A DNA stretch of 64,000 nucleotides from an uncultured Clostridia bacterium (GCA_947629785.1 CANRFB010000001.1:124001-188000), one strand, 5' to 3'; shown: positions 52,126-61,138, numbered from the stretch's first letter. Notes: generated by a model not told the origin, from the letters alone. Numbers and translations: made by a program.

Positions 52126-54534
52126 TTAACTGTACTGTTCGCTGAGATAAAGCGAAACCCTTGACTGAATGAGTTTTGCAGTTTCATCAGCGGATTTTCC
52201 GCCTTGTGCAAATGCGGAAATTTCCTCGTTTACGATCTTATTAAGATTCTGATCCCATTGTGATACAGTATCTACCGAGCAGAGAAAATCTATATAACGG
52301 TGAATATCATCTTCGGACACGTCCTTGTTTTTAAGTTCGATGCCGTTCATATTCATAGAGGATTCCCTGTCAACAAGTTCGCCGTTTTCGTTGAACGTTT
52401 TATACGGGATAGTATACTGTATTCCGAGATTTTCCAGATCCTCTTTCAGAACGGGGAAACCGAAAGTCCGTCCTGATGTCCAGCGTTTTTCAATGTAATG
52501 TTCGTCATTTGTAGGGTCAAAGAGATCTGTTTCTTCTTCATAGACCATATCTTCAAGAGTCATTCTGATAAACTCCCACGCGCCCTCTTTATATTCGGAA
52601 TCGGCTGCAATGCTTACCTGTGAATTTAATTGCAGTATACCGTTTGTGCCGTCCTTCCCGGGGAATCCCACAAACGCCGCGTCCTCATGTAGAAGTCCGT
52701 TCTCAAGATAATTGAACTCGTCAAATCCATTGAAATACTGTGACATCAATAACGCTTTATCCTCTCCTACCATCATCTTCTGTTCTTCATAATCCATGTA
52801 ATCTGTTATCTCGGCGGGATATTCCATAGACTTTTCAAGTATCGCTTTGAACTCCTCGGAATCATAATTGCAAGTGCCGTTTTCATAGTCAACAAAGCTG
52901 CTGTACTGCAAAGCGTCGGAAATAAAAGCCTCACGCGTTTCATCATCACTTATAAGCACCGCTCCCTCGGGCATAGCCGCAAGAAGTTCCTCCGCCTTGT
53001 CAAATGTCAGCGTATCAGTTCCCGCAAACCTTGAAGATTTTCCCACATATGTACTGACATAAAAACTCAGCGCAATACTGTAAAGCTTGCCGTCCCGTTC
53101 CAGTGTAGAAAGCATATTTGGTATGAATTTATCGCGGGTGTATTCAGGATCGCTGTCCATAAACTCGTAAATATCCGCAAAAAGTCCCTTTTCAACATAG
53201 CTGTCGTATGGCATATTGCTTTCCAGAAGCAGAATATCGGGAATATTTCCCGCAATAAGTTCGTTGTTGAAATTGGTAAGCGCAGTTTCATAACCATCAT
53301 AAAGGACGTCGTTTTCATCTGAATAAGATACCGAGCTGATGGCATATTCTTCATTTTCGCGGTTAAATGTTGAAATTGCCGTGCGCCATTCCTGATTCAT
53401 ACCGAAACAGCCGAGAGTCAGCACCTTTTTGGGCGCAACTTCGCTTGCGTCGACAGGTACGATATGTGAACATACAAAACCGCTGTTTCCTGCACGGCGC
53501 GGCGTATATCCGCCGGTCACAAAAGAACCGTCCTCACAGGCGATAATATAATTTATCTGATTTGTGTCAACGCCGATATTAAGCAGATTAAGTATCTGCT
53601 CTTTTTCAAGAGTATCGGCGCGGTAACCCGCAATTCCCGTATCGGTCTGAGTATAACAGATATAGTCGCCGCTGCCCGAGCTTACAGCATTTACATACGG
53701 ATCCGGAAGAACGTGTTCCGTTCCGAAACTTTTAGTGTTAACGTCTATCTCCATTATCTTTACGGAAGAATCACCGAAAGAACTGTAACAAACAGCAGGA
53801 ACTCCCGTATTTGTAAGTATTATCCCCTGCGTGTAACCCATTGAATTATCGAGTTTGTCGGTTACAAACAGAAAATTCCCCTCATTGTCAAATGCTTTTA
53901 CGCAGTCGCTGAGCAGTATAAAAATATTTCCGTCACTGTCGCCTATGCAACTGTTTATGTACCGTCCATCGTTTCTTTCGGAACTTGTAAGAAGGTCGGG
54001 CATTTCCTTGTCGCTTATCTTATTTCCGTCAGAATCAAAAGTCATAAGATGGTAATCACTTGTTCCGCTGCCCTGCTCCACAATAGCGGAAATATTCCCG
54101 CTGCCGTCCGCAATTATCGAATTCCTTACAATATTTACATAAGTATCCGGATTATCCTTACTATCGTAAACAAGAATTTTGTTCTGAACGCTTCCCGTTT
54201 CGTCAAGCACGGCAATATATAATTTATAATAGTATGTATCCTCGCCGTTTTCGTCCTTTTCGGAAATATAGTCGCTGTATTCGCTGTAGAACATACCGTT
54301 CTGATAGGAAAGTTCATACAGCATCATAGGATTTGCATCGTCCGGTTCAAGCTCGGTAACTTTGAAAGCCCGTTCCTTGGCGGCTTGCTCCTCGGAAATT
54401 TTCTGAACACTTCCGCCACCGTTATTATTGTTATTTTCGCTGCCGCCGTCCTCTTTCTTACAGCCCGAAAACGCCGACATCATGGTGAAAGCCGCTGTCA
54501 TTATGCACAGAGCTTTCCTTAAATTCAGATTCAT
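52126..54534 (-). CDS. Large extracellular solute-binding lipoprotein with extra N-terminal domain
   Basis: 802 residues. Lipoprotein signal with FSGCKKEDGG (lipobox SGC near residue 24) and an Asn-rich spacer. Residues about 60-370 form a beta-rich region with repeated Asp-Gly strands (DSDGNIFILLSD, IIADGSGNISAIVEQ), resembling beta-propeller blades. A family-1 solute-binding domain follows (about 380-760: VAPKKVLTLGCFGMNQEWR, NELIAGNIPDILLLESNMPY). The combination is about twice the usual SBP length. No transporter gene is adjacent. Confidence 0.8.
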   Translation of the reverse strand: MNLNLRKALCIMTAAFTMMSAFSGCKKEDGGSENNNNNGGGSVQKISEEQAAKERAFKVTELEPDDANPMMLYELSYQNGMFYSEYSDYISEKDENGEDTYYYKLYIAVLDETGSVQNKILVYDSKDNPDTYVNIVRNSIIADGSGNISAIVEQGSGTSDYHLMTFDSDGNKISDKEMPDLLTSSERNDGRYINSCIGDSDGNIFILLSDCVKAFDNEGNFLFVTDKLDNSMGYTQGIILTNTGVPAVCYSSFGDSSVKIMEIDVNTKSFGTEHVLPDPYVNAVSSGSGDYICYTQTDTGIAGYRADTLEKEQILNLLNIGVDTNQINYIIACEDGSFVTGGYTPRRAGNSGFVCSHIVPVDASEVAPKKVLTLGCFGMNQEWRTAISTFNRENEEYAISSVSYSDENDVLYDGYETALTNFNNELIAGNIPDILLLESNMPYDSYVEKGLFADIYEFMDSDPEYTRDKFIPNMLSTLERDGKLYSIALSFYVSTYVGKSSRFAGTDTLTFDKAEELLAAMPEGAVLISDDETREAFISDALQYSSFVDYENGTCNYDSEEFKAILEKSMEYPAEITDYMDYEEQKMMVGEDKALLMSQYFNGFDEFNYLENGLLHEDAAFVGFPGKDGTNGILQLNSQVSIAADSEYKEGAWEFIRMTLEDMVYEEETDLFDPTNDEHYIEKRWTSGRTFGFPVLKEDLENLGIQYTIPYKTFNENGELVDRESSMNMNGIELKNKDVSEDDIHRYIDFLCSVDTVSQWDQNLNKIVNEEISAFAQGGKSADETAKLIQSRVSLYLSEQYS

Positions 54535-54564
54535 CCGAACACTTCCTTTTTATTTGATAAAACA

Positions 54565-54593
54565 AGTATACCATACTAAAAAGCGCAATTCAA
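54565..54593 (-). promoter_or_regulatory. Promoter of the large binding-protein gene
   Basis: Minus-strand TTGAAT and TATACT with a 17-bp spacer. Confidence 0.75.
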
Positions 54594-54690
54594 CAAATGT
54601 AACCGAATTGTAACCTTTTCGGGCGAAACTGTAATAATTCTGTAACCTTTGCTGCCGATTTCTGCCGCTAAATGGTAATTCCTGAAAATG

Positions 54691-54719
54691 AAAAAAGACT
54701 GCCGCAGAAGCAGCAGCCG
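54691..54719 (-). terminator. Terminator of the thr-tsa operon
   Basis: Minus-strand GGCTGC and GCAGTC close the stem, followed by TTTTTT, immediately after the tsaB stop. Confidence 0.8.
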
Positions 54720-54721
54720 AT

Positions 54722-55402
54722 TTAATTTTGTTCAGCCTGAATGCGGTCTTTCTCCGCCTTGGTTATCTGCAAATATGCCGCTTCAAGTTCATCGGGAGCG
54801 CCGAGCTTTTTCCCGAAAGCCACCGCGCAAAGACTTGAAGCAAGCTGTAATTTCAGGTGCGGCGGTGCGGTTATGAAGCGTTCCCCCGCAATTTTGTCAG
54901 CCGCATCTCCCACAACGGCAATATCCCCGCTTTCGGTTTCCAAAAGGTTCAGAAGTTCCTCCAAGGGAAGGATCCCGTCCTCGGTAACGCGGGTAACGGT
55001 TTTCCCGTCCGAACGAAAAACGGCGCAGTAAACAAGGTCAAGCCTTGCGGTCATTACCGCGCAGATAGTTCCCCTATGAAAGGAAACATTATTTGCCAGT
55101 GCTTCAAGTGTTGAAATGCCTATACATGGCTTGTTCAGTGCAAAGCATATTGCCTTTACAGCCGCAATCCCTATACGAAGCCCCGTATACGAACCGGGAC
55201 CCGCCGAAACGGCTATTCCGTCTACGTCCGGAAGTTCAAGCCCCGCATTTTTCAGCACGTCCTTGCAGATAGGAAGTATCACCTGCGAATGCGTCAGCTT
55301 TGTATAAACCGTATTCTGCGCAAGAACGGTATTTTCATCACAAACGGCAACCGATGCGGTTTTCCCCGAAGTGTCAATCCCAAGCAGAGTCAAATCGTTC
55401 AT
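54722..55402 (-). CDS. tsaB: tRNA t6A37 biosynthesis protein TsaB
   Basis: 226 residues from the ATG at 55402, with GGAGGGAG upstream. The ASKHA fold starts LLGIDTSGKTASVAVCDE, with SAGPGSYTGLRIGIAAVK near 70-87. TsaB supports TsaD in making threonylcarbamoyl-adenosine at position 37 of ANN-decoding tRNAs. It overlaps tsaE by about 30 bp. Confidence 0.93.
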   Translation of the reverse strand: MNDLTLLGIDTSGKTASVAVCDENTVLAQNTVYTKLTHSQVILPICKDVLKNAGLELPDVDGIAVSAGPGSYTGLRIGIAAVKAICFALNKPCIGISTLEALANNVSFHRGTICAVMTARLDLVYCAVFRSDGKTVTRVTEDGILPLEELLNLLETESGDIAVVGDAADKIAGERFITAPPHLKLQLASSLCAVAFGKKLGAPDELEAAYLQITKAEKDRIQAEQN

Positions 55403-55817
55403 CTCCCTCCAGAGAAATTTCCCGCTCGTTTTCGCCAAGCTGTTCTATATTTATGATTATAGAATTTTTCGGCAGGCAGTCGGAAATATTTTCCGACCAC
55501 TCGCAGACGATAACGCTGTCCTCGGACATATAGTCGTAGAAACCTGTAGTTTCAAGCGCTTCCGCGTTCATTATCCTGTACATATCAAAGTGGTACATTG
55601 TCTTTCCACCGCCGCGGTACTCGTTCACCAGTGCAAATGTGGGGGAATGTACCTCGTCGGGAAGTCCCATTCCCAGCGCAAGACCGCGTGTGAAAGTGGT
55701 TTTCCCCGCGCCGAGACCGCCTTTATATGCAATAACGTCCCCGCCGCGGAGAAGCCCGCCGATTTTTTCAGCGGCGGAAATCGTTTCTTCGGGGGAATCT
55801 GTGCGAATTCTTATCAT
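55374..55817 (-). CDS. tsaE: tRNA t6A37 biosynthesis ATPase TsaE
   Basis: 147 residues. Walker A (GGLGAGKTTFTRGLALGMG) is near 34-52, then SPTFALVNEY and HFDMYRIMN, characteristic of TsaE. It couples ATP hydrolysis to the TsaBD complex. Immediately upstream of tsaB. Confidence 0.94.
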   Translation of the reverse strand: MIRIRTDSPEETISAAEKIGGLLRGGDVIAYKGGLGAGKTTFTRGLALGMGLPDEVHSPTFALVNEYRGGGKTMYHFDMYRIMNAEALETTGFYDYMSEDSVIVCEWSENISDCLPKNSIIINIEQLGENEREISLEGDERFDSAWD

Positions 55818-55835
55818 TTTAATTCCTCAAAAACA

Positions 55836-56642
55836 TCAGTCAACATTAACATTCATGATCCTGAAACTTTCGCAGAAGAAGTTTATATCATCGTCCTCAA
55901 GGGAACATACCCTGTAATTCATGGGCAAATCGGGATCGCTGCTTTTCACCTTCATTATGTCAAATCCAGTAAGCGGCGTTTTTACGCCGTTACAGCCGAT
56001 CTCGAAACGTACGACGTTTTCAAATATAATATCCACGGAAAACGCTTTCGGTTCATCGCAGAAAAACGTCATCATAACGCATGGAACCATTTCCCCTCGG
56101 CTGTTTATAGAGCCGTAGTACCTGAAATCCCCGAAATAGTCAAAGTTGAACCAATAAAAGTCGGGAGCAATATCGCTGATCTGCTCAATTCCGTATATAT
56201 CCTTGAAATTTCTCCGCAGGCGGCAGCTGTCCTCGGGAAGTATCATTTTTTTCCACATTCCGCGGTTATGTCTTTCAAAGCCCTGCTTTTCGTACCAGCC
56301 CACAAGGCTGTCCTCGCAGAAAAGCTGGACGTTCAGCTTATTGTTTCCCGACTGGCAATAGTAAACCAGACGGGTCACGATCTGCTCGCCTATTCCCCGC
56401 CGTCTGTAATCGGGACGAACGCATATTCCGCTCATGACTGCCGCCGTCAGACCGTCCGAAGCCACTCTTCCAAGCCCTACCAGAGTATTTCCGTCATAGG
56501 CGTAAACGGAATAAAAGCTGTTACGGTTTGTGCGTTCTATTTCATCATCGGTGTACCCTGCAAGACCATACCAATTAAGAGCTTTGTAAAGCTCGATAAC
56601 GTCCCTGTCGTCACGAGTTCCCGAAAAATACTCTATTTCCAC
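55836..56642 (-). CDS. GNAT-family N-acetyltransferase with extra C-terminal domain
   Basis: 268 residues. The GNAT core (about 1-130) carries the acetyl-CoA loop VRPDYRRRGIGEQIVTRLV near 73-92 and SLVGWYEKQGFERH near 112-125. Residues about 145-268 form an unassigned domain with FDYFGDFRYYGS. Substrate unknown. It lies between thrB and tsaE in one co-directional run. Confidence 0.82.
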   Translation of the reverse strand: MEIEYFSGTRDDRDVIELYKALNWYGLAGYTDDEIERTNRNSFYSVYAYDGNTLVGLGRVASDGLTAAVMSGICVRPDYRRRGIGEQIVTRLVYYCQSGNNKLNVQLFCEDSLVGWYEKQGFERHNRGMWKKMILPEDSCRLRRNFKDIYGIEQISDIAPDFYWFNFDYFGDFRYYGSINSRGEMVPCVMMTFFCDEPKAFSVDIIFENVVRFEIGCNGVKTPLTGFDIMKVKSSDPDLPMNYRVCSLEDDDINFFCESFRIMNVNVD

Positions 56643-56653
56643 ATGATCCTCCC

Positions 56654-57547
56654 CTATTCCGAAATGATTTTTGTACCCTCATTGTCGATGTGCATTTCCT
56701 TGACCTGCCAGTTATGCAGCCCCATTTTGTCAAGGGCAAATCTCATTTTTCCGCAGAAATATACATTATCATCGCCCACAATTGCCATAAGCGCAGGACC
56801 TGCGCCGCTGAGATAGGAAGCATACGCTCCAAGGCTGTAAGCCGTATCAAATACGTCCCTTGCATGGGCGATAAGTTCCATTCTGTAAGGCTGATGAAGC
56901 CGATCATGAACTGCCGTGCGGAGATTTTCGTACTTTCCCGTAAGCAGCGAAGCAGAAAACAACGCCGCTCTTGAAAGATTATATACCGCGTCCTTGTAGG
57001 AAATTTCCTTTGGCAGGCAAGCGCGGGCTTTCTCGGTTTTTAATTCAAAATCGGGTATGACAGCCACAAATTTAAGAGTGGTGAAAACTTCCTGCTTTAC
57101 CCAGTGAACGCGTTTCCCGTCAAAAACAGCGGTTACTATTCCCCCAAGAAGCGCAGGGGCAGTGTTGTCAGGGTGTCCCTCTATCTGCGCGGAAAGGTCC
57201 ACCAAGTCGTCAAAACCCATAGGTTCGCCGAGAAGACGGTTCGCTCCCACCAATCCCGCAATAATGCAGGCGGAGGAACTTCCCAAGCCTCTTGCCATGG
57301 GGATATTGTTCACCTGACGGATAGTAAGACCGTCAAGTTTCTTTCCGCATATGTCATAAAGGATATGCGCCGAATCGTAGACAAGGTTTGAAGCGTCGTT
57401 GGGCACGGGAATACCGTCCAGACTTTCTATGGAAATTCTGTCCGATTCCTCCATATCCACATAATTATAATAATCCAGTGCAAGTCCCAGCGCGTCAAAA
57501 CCCGCACCGAGGTTTGCGCTTGTGGCGGGAATTTGTATCTTTATCAT
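56654..57547 (-). CDS. thrB: Homoserine kinase
   Basis: 297 residues. GHMP kinase family: the N-terminal IQIPATSANLGAGFDALGLA and the ATP loop PMARGLGSSSACIIAGLVGA near 84-103 are diagnostic. It phosphorylates homoserine in threonine biosynthesis. Lies 14 bp after hom. Confidence 0.96.
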   Translation of the reverse strand: MIKIQIPATSANLGAGFDALGLALDYYNYVDMEESDRISIESLDGIPVPNDASNLVYDSAHILYDICGKKLDGLTIRQVNNIPMARGLGSSSACIIAGLVGANRLLGEPMGFDDLVDLSAQIEGHPDNTAPALLGGIVTAVFDGKRVHWVKQEVFTTLKFVAVIPDFELKTEKARACLPKEISYKDAVYNLSRAALFSASLLTGKYENLRTAVHDRLHQPYRMELIAHARDVFDTAYSLGAYASYLSGAGPALMAIVGDDNVYFCGKMRFALDKMGLHNWQVKEMHIDNEGTKIISE

Positions 57548-57561
57548 CTGAACGAACCCTT

Positions 57562-58791
57562 TCAGTCAAGTTCCAAAACGCGGATGGTTCCCAGAACTTC
57601 TCCGCCCAGTTCCGCAAGTTTCTTATCAAAATCCCGTTCTTTCATTGCAGGGGCAACGAAAGCTATCTCATCGGCAGGCTGATCCTTTCTGCTTAAAAAC
57701 TCCGCGCCGCCGAAAATTTTCTCCGTCTGCGCCTTGGAAACGCCTTTCACGCGGGCATAGATCGGCAGAATATCGTCCTTGTAGTCGGCTATGAAACCGC
57801 CGTCCGCACTGTCCTCCCATGTCTGGGAAATGGACGTGCCGGACATTTTCGCCGCGTCAACAATATCCGCAACGATCGCGCTTGCAGTAGGAAGTTTTCC
57901 CGCGCCGCGTCCGTAGAACATCACCTCGTCCACCGCGTCGCCGTAAACCATTATCCCGTTGAAAACGTCGGAAATGTGGGAAAGCTGATTATTACTGCAC
58001 ACAAACGCAGGACGGACCATAGGCAGGATCTTTCCGTCGTCGGTCTTTTTCACCGAACCGATAAGCTTTATCGCCCCGCCCCAGTTTTCGGCATATTCCA
58101 CATCTTGCAGTGTAAGTTTCGTAATGCCCTCACAATGCACCCACTTGGGGTAGATATGCTTTCCGAACGCCAGAGAAGCAAGTATGCAGATCTTGCGGCA
58201 GGCGTCGTGTCCTTCCACATCTGCAGTGGGATCATGCTCCGCATAGCCGAGTTTCTGCGCCATGGCAAGAGCATCGTCAAAGGACATGGACTCGTTTATC
58301 ATTTTCGTAAGGATAAAATTGGTAGTTCCGTTGAGAATACCTGCGATAGCAGAAATATCATTCCCCGCGAGGCACTGGTGAAGCGGACGGATTATAGGAA
58401 TCGCGCCGCCTGTGGAAGCTTCAAACAGGAAATTGCAGTTATTTTCGGCGGCAATTTTCAGAAGTTCCGCGCCCTTTTCCGCCACCAATTCCTTGTTTGA
58501 AGTAACCACACTTTTCCCTTTGGAAAGTGCCTTTTTAGTATAATCATACGCATCTCCGACGCCGCCCATTACTTCCGCAATAACCGTAACTTCGCTGTCG
58601 CCGAGAATGTCGTCAAAATTCTTGGTGAATTTGTCCGCATATGGGCTGTCGGGGAAATCCCGTATGTCCAGAATGTATTTTATATCCAGACTCTGACCGG
58701 ATTTCTTCTCGATCTTTTCCTTATTCTTATAGAACAGTTCCACCGTTCCCGAACCGACTACTCCGTAACCTAAAACAGCAATTTTTGACAT
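57562..58791 (-). CDS. hom: Homoserine dehydrogenase
   Basis: 409 residues. NAD(P)-binding loop (VLGYGVVGSGTVEL) at the N-terminus, the catalytic GILNGTTNFILTKM near 150-163 and an AEHDPTADVEGHDACRK active-site segment near 195-211. The C-terminal ACT-like region is present (SRKDQPADEIAFVAPAM). Reduces aspartate semialdehyde to homoserine. Preceded by the ACT regulator gene. Confidence 0.96.
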   Translation of the reverse strand: MSKIAVLGYGVVGSGTVELFYKNKEKIEKKSGQSLDIKYILDIRDFPDSPYADKFTKNFDDILGDSEVTVIAEVMGGVGDAYDYTKKALSKGKSVVTSNKELVAEKGAELLKIAAENNCNFLFEASTGGAIPIIRPLHQCLAGNDISAIAGILNGTTNFILTKMINESMSFDDALAMAQKLGYAEHDPTADVEGHDACRKICILASLAFGKHIYPKWVHCEGITKLTLQDVEYAENWGGAIKLIGSVKKTDDGKILPMVRPAFVCSNNQLSHISDVFNGIMVYGDAVDEVMFYGRGAGKLPTASAIVADIVDAAKMSGTSISQTWEDSADGGFIADYKDDILPIYARVKGVSKAQTEKIFGGAEFLSRKDQPADEIAFVAPAMKERDFDKKLAELGGEVLGTIRVLELD

Positions 58792-58827
58792 TTTGATAAC
58801 TCCTTTATAAATAATAGGACACCTGAA

Positions 58828-59268
58828 TTATTCTCCCGAAATGAATTTCACATCCACCACGCCGTCCATAGCGGAAAGGATATTCCTGAGTTCGTATGCG
58901 CCGGACGCGTCTCCGAACAGCCGCACGGTGATATTCACCGCCGCAGCGCCGTCAATGGGCATATTCTGATTAACGGTTATGATGTTTGCACCCTGTCTGT
59001 GGAATTCGCTCAATATCGAAGAAAGCACCCCCGGCTCGTCTTTCAGGAGAGCGTAGTAGGAGACCAGTTTCTGAGTAAGTTTTTCCTCGTAGGCAAAGAC
59101 ACATTCCCGATATTTGTAAAAAGCACTTCTGGAAATGCCCACTCTTTTACAAGCGGAAGCGGAACTTTTCTCCTCGCCGCAAGCAAGCATACGCTTGACT
59201 TCAAGGACTTTGGGAAAAATATCCGGCAGAACGTCGGTGCTCACAACAACAAAAGACGAAGTATCCAT
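58828..59268 (-). CDS. ACT-domain protein (PheB/UPF0735 type)
   Basis: 146 residues from the ATG at 59268, with GGAGG upstream. An N-terminal helix-turn-helix-like segment (ACKRVGISRSAFYKYRECVF, near 38-57) precedes an ACT domain (LLKDEPGVLSSILSEFHRQG, near 74-93). This is the UPF0735/PheB family, commonly next to hom. It probably senses an amino acid and regulates the pathway; the mechanism is not established. Confidence 0.88.
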   Translation of the reverse strand: MDTSSFVVVSTDVLPDIFPKVLEVKRMLACGEEKSSASACKRVGISRSAFYKYRECVFAYEEKLTQKLVSYYALLKDEPGVLSSILSEFHRQGANIITVNQNMPIDGAAAVNITVRLFGDASGAYELRNILSAMDGVVDVKFISGE

Positions 59269-59326
59269 ACAAACCTCCACGGACAACGTCCATGTGATAA
59301 AAACAAGTGTATTCAGCATAAATACA

Positions 59327-59356
59327 ATAATAACATATTTTGCACCCGTTTGTCAA
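59327..59356 (-). promoter_or_regulatory. Promoter of the thr-tsa operon
   Basis: Minus-strand TTGACA and TATTAT, spacer 18 bp, about 58 bp before the ACT gene start. Confidence 0.7.
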
Positions 59357-59436
59357 GAGAATAAAAGTTAACAAATAATTTTAGTGCCACGGTAATTCAA
59401 CAAGTTAAAAATCATTTAACAACTTGTTACTTTTAA

Positions 59437-59464
59437 ATGACAAAAGTACAAAAATTGCTATAAT
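59437..59464 (+). promoter_or_regulatory. Promoter of the candidate structured RNA
   Basis: ATGACA and TATAAT with a 16-bp spacer, ending 13 bp before the first stem base. An AACAAGTT/AACTTGTT inverted repeat lies at 59399-59428. Confidence 0.6.
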
Positions 59465-59476
59465 AGCAATAACTCC

Positions 59477-59595
59477 TTAGTTATTCGATGAACGAGGGGA
59501 AGCACCAAAAAGGAAAGGGGCAAACCACCGCGTTCCTACCGTTTCGTTGGTTGCCCCCTTTCCTTTTGGGTCTTGTCCCTCGCACGCCGAACTAA
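59477..59595 (+). ncRNA. Candidate rod-shaped noncoding RNA
   Basis: Nested complementary segments span the whole element: TTAGTT/AACTAA, CGAGGG/CCCTCG, AAAAGGAAAGGGGCAA with TTGCCCCC-TTTCCTTTT (one bulge), and CCA/TGG near a 19-nt loop. Unpaired bubbles separate the stems. There is no ORF with a ribosome site in it. The overall shape and a TTCG/CGCCG closing bubble recall 6S RNA, but it is shorter than usual, so this identity is only a guess. Confidence 0.55.
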
Positions 59596-59689
59596 TAATA
59601 AAATTTTTGCTATTTAATCAACTTCTTTGTAAAATTAAATTCATAATTTATTTTCTCATTGAAATACCCTGATTTAGCACAAATACGTA

Positions 59690-59718
59690 TTGACAAAACA
59701 CGTATTAAAGTATATAAT
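59690..59718 (+). promoter_or_regulatory. Promoter of the hicB gene
   Basis: TTGACA and TATAAT with a 17-bp spacer. ACGTATT is repeated directly at 59685-59691 and 59700-59706, flanking the -35 box, a possible autoregulatory site. Confidence 0.8.
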
Positions 59719-59755
59719 ATATCAAGGAATTTCAACATTTAAAGGAGCTGATACC

Positions 59756-60161
59756 ATGATGTCACTTTATCCGGCGTGCTTTTATAAGGAAAAAAGCGGA
59801 GGATATTCAGTAATTTTCCCCGATCTTGACCATCTTTCAACCTGCGGCGACACCCTCGAAAATGCTGTTGAAATGGCTGTCGACTGCCTTGCGGGATATT
59901 TGTATTCCGCCGAAAAGGGCAGCGTTCCCCCCGCCCTCGGATATGGAAGATATTGACATCAATTCGGAGTATGACGATTATGAAAGCGCGTTTATAAATA
60001 TTGTAGCGGTCGATGTGGCGGAATACGCAAAGAAACATTTTGAAAAATCTGTCAAAAAGACCCTGACGATCCCCGCTTGGCTGAACGAACTGGCTGTTGA
60101 ACGGAATATAAACTTTTCACAAGTCCTTCAAAATGCTTTAAAAGCCGAACTCCATGTATAA
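59756..60161 (+). pseudogene. HicB-family antitoxin, frameshifted at a C6 tract, no HicA partner
   Basis: The ATG at 59756 has AAAGGAG upstream. The HicB partial RNase-H fold is intact (YPACFYKEKSGGYSVIFPDL, STCGDTLENAVEMAVDCLAG). At CCCCCC (59927-59932) the frame shifts: frame 1 stops at 59956, while the adjacent frame continues through EDIDINSEYDDYES to a ribbon-helix-helix-like end (VKKTLTIPAWLNELAVERNI) at 60161. Removing one C restores a 134-codon ORF. This is either a real mutation, slippage, or a sequencing error. No hicA toxin lies on either side. Confidence 0.78.
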
Positions 60162-60164
60162 CAA

Positions 60165-60198
60165 AAAGCCTGCACAGACTCTCGTCCATGCAGGCTTT
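60165..60198. terminator. Terminator between hicB and the sugar importer operon
   Basis: AAAGCCTGCA and TGCAGGCTTT form the stem; on the minus strand it is followed by TTTTTGTT, so it mainly ends the importer transcript. Confidence 0.8.
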
Positions 60199-60209
60199 GC
60201 ATTTGTAAA

Positions 60210-61136
60210 TTAACCCTTTACAGAGCCCAGCGTTACACCGCCGATGATGTACTTAGACAGAATGAGGTAAACAACAACTACCGGAAGGATAGAAATTGCA
60301 ACCGCCATGTACTTTGCACCGAAGTCAGCAATCTTATCGTTGTTAAGGACGGCAGCAACCATCATAGGCATTGTCCTCTGTTCCAGCTTGTTGGAAATGA
60401 GGATCATAGAAGGTGTATAGTAGTTGTTCCAGTTTGCAACGAAAGCAAATATCGCCTGAACCGCAAATGCAGGTTTCAGAATAGGAAGTCCTATCTGCAT
60501 GAATGTGCGGAATTCGCCGCAGCCGTCGATACGCGCCGCTTCAACTATATCAAGCGGGAATACCGAGCGCATATACTGGAGCATGAAGAATACTACCTGT
60601 GGTGCCGCAATTGCAGGAATTATCAGCGGTATGTAGTTATCATACAGTTTGATCTGTACCATGAACTGCAGGAAACCGGTTGATACTACCTGAACGGGAA
60701 CCATCATTACAAGCAGTATAAACGTTGTGGAAAAGCCTTTAAGTTTGAAATCATATACCGTAAGTCCATATGCTGTCATTCCGGAGAAGAATACAGACAG
60801 GGCGCAGGCACAAATCGAAATGAAAAGGCTGTTTCTGAAACCTGTAAATACCTTGAATGCTCTAAGGAATTCTGTATTACCTTCGGACTTACTTGTAAGT
60901 GTTTTAATATTCGTTATGATATTAGTACCGGGAATAAGTCTGGAAAAAGCATTTGATGCGCTTCCGGTAATGTCGGCAGTAGATTTTGTAGCATTTACAA
61001 AGAGAAGCCATATCGGAAGGAGACATACTATTGTGATCAGTATACAAACTATAAGCTTTATCGTACCTTCGATCTTAAGATTACGAGTATAGTTGGCATT
61101 ATATTCGCCGGCAGGTCTGTTCGCATATTTACCCAT
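60210..61136 (-). CDS. Carbohydrate ABC transporter permease (MalG-like)
   Basis: 308 residues from the ATG at 61136, with AGGAGG 9 bp upstream. Six TM helices and the EAA loop (EAARIDGCGEFRTFMQIGLPIL, near 198-219) identify a CUT1-type MalG permease. It starts 2 bp after its partner stops. Imports a sugar or oligosaccharide with the binding lipoprotein upstream; the ATPase is not in the window. Confidence 0.93.
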   Translation of the reverse strand: MGKYANRPAGEYNANYTRNLKIEGTIKLIVCILITIVCLLPIWLLFVNATKSTADITGSASNAFSRLIPGTNIITNIKTLTSKSEGNTEFLRAFKVFTGFRNSLFISICACALSVFFSGMTAYGLTVYDFKLKGFSTTFILLVMMVPVQVVSTGFLQFMVQIKLYDNYIPLIIPAIAAPQVVFFMLQYMRSVFPLDIVEAARIDGCGEFRTFMQIGLPILKPAFAVQAIFAFVANWNNYYTPSMILISNKLEQRTMPMMVAAVLNNDKIADFGAKYMAVAISILPVVVVYLILSKYIIGGVTLGSVKG

Positions 61137-61138
61137 TA

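Noticed and set aside
55371-56816. 481-codon plus-strand frame opposite tsaE, the GNAT gene and thrB
   Set aside because: It is antisense to three recognisable genes and shows no domain, promoter or ribosome site.
59268-59319. In-frame upstream ATG of the ACT gene read as a threonine leader peptide
   Set aside because: The segment is in frame with the gene without a stop, so it is not a separate leader; the ATG at 59268 has the GGAGG site.
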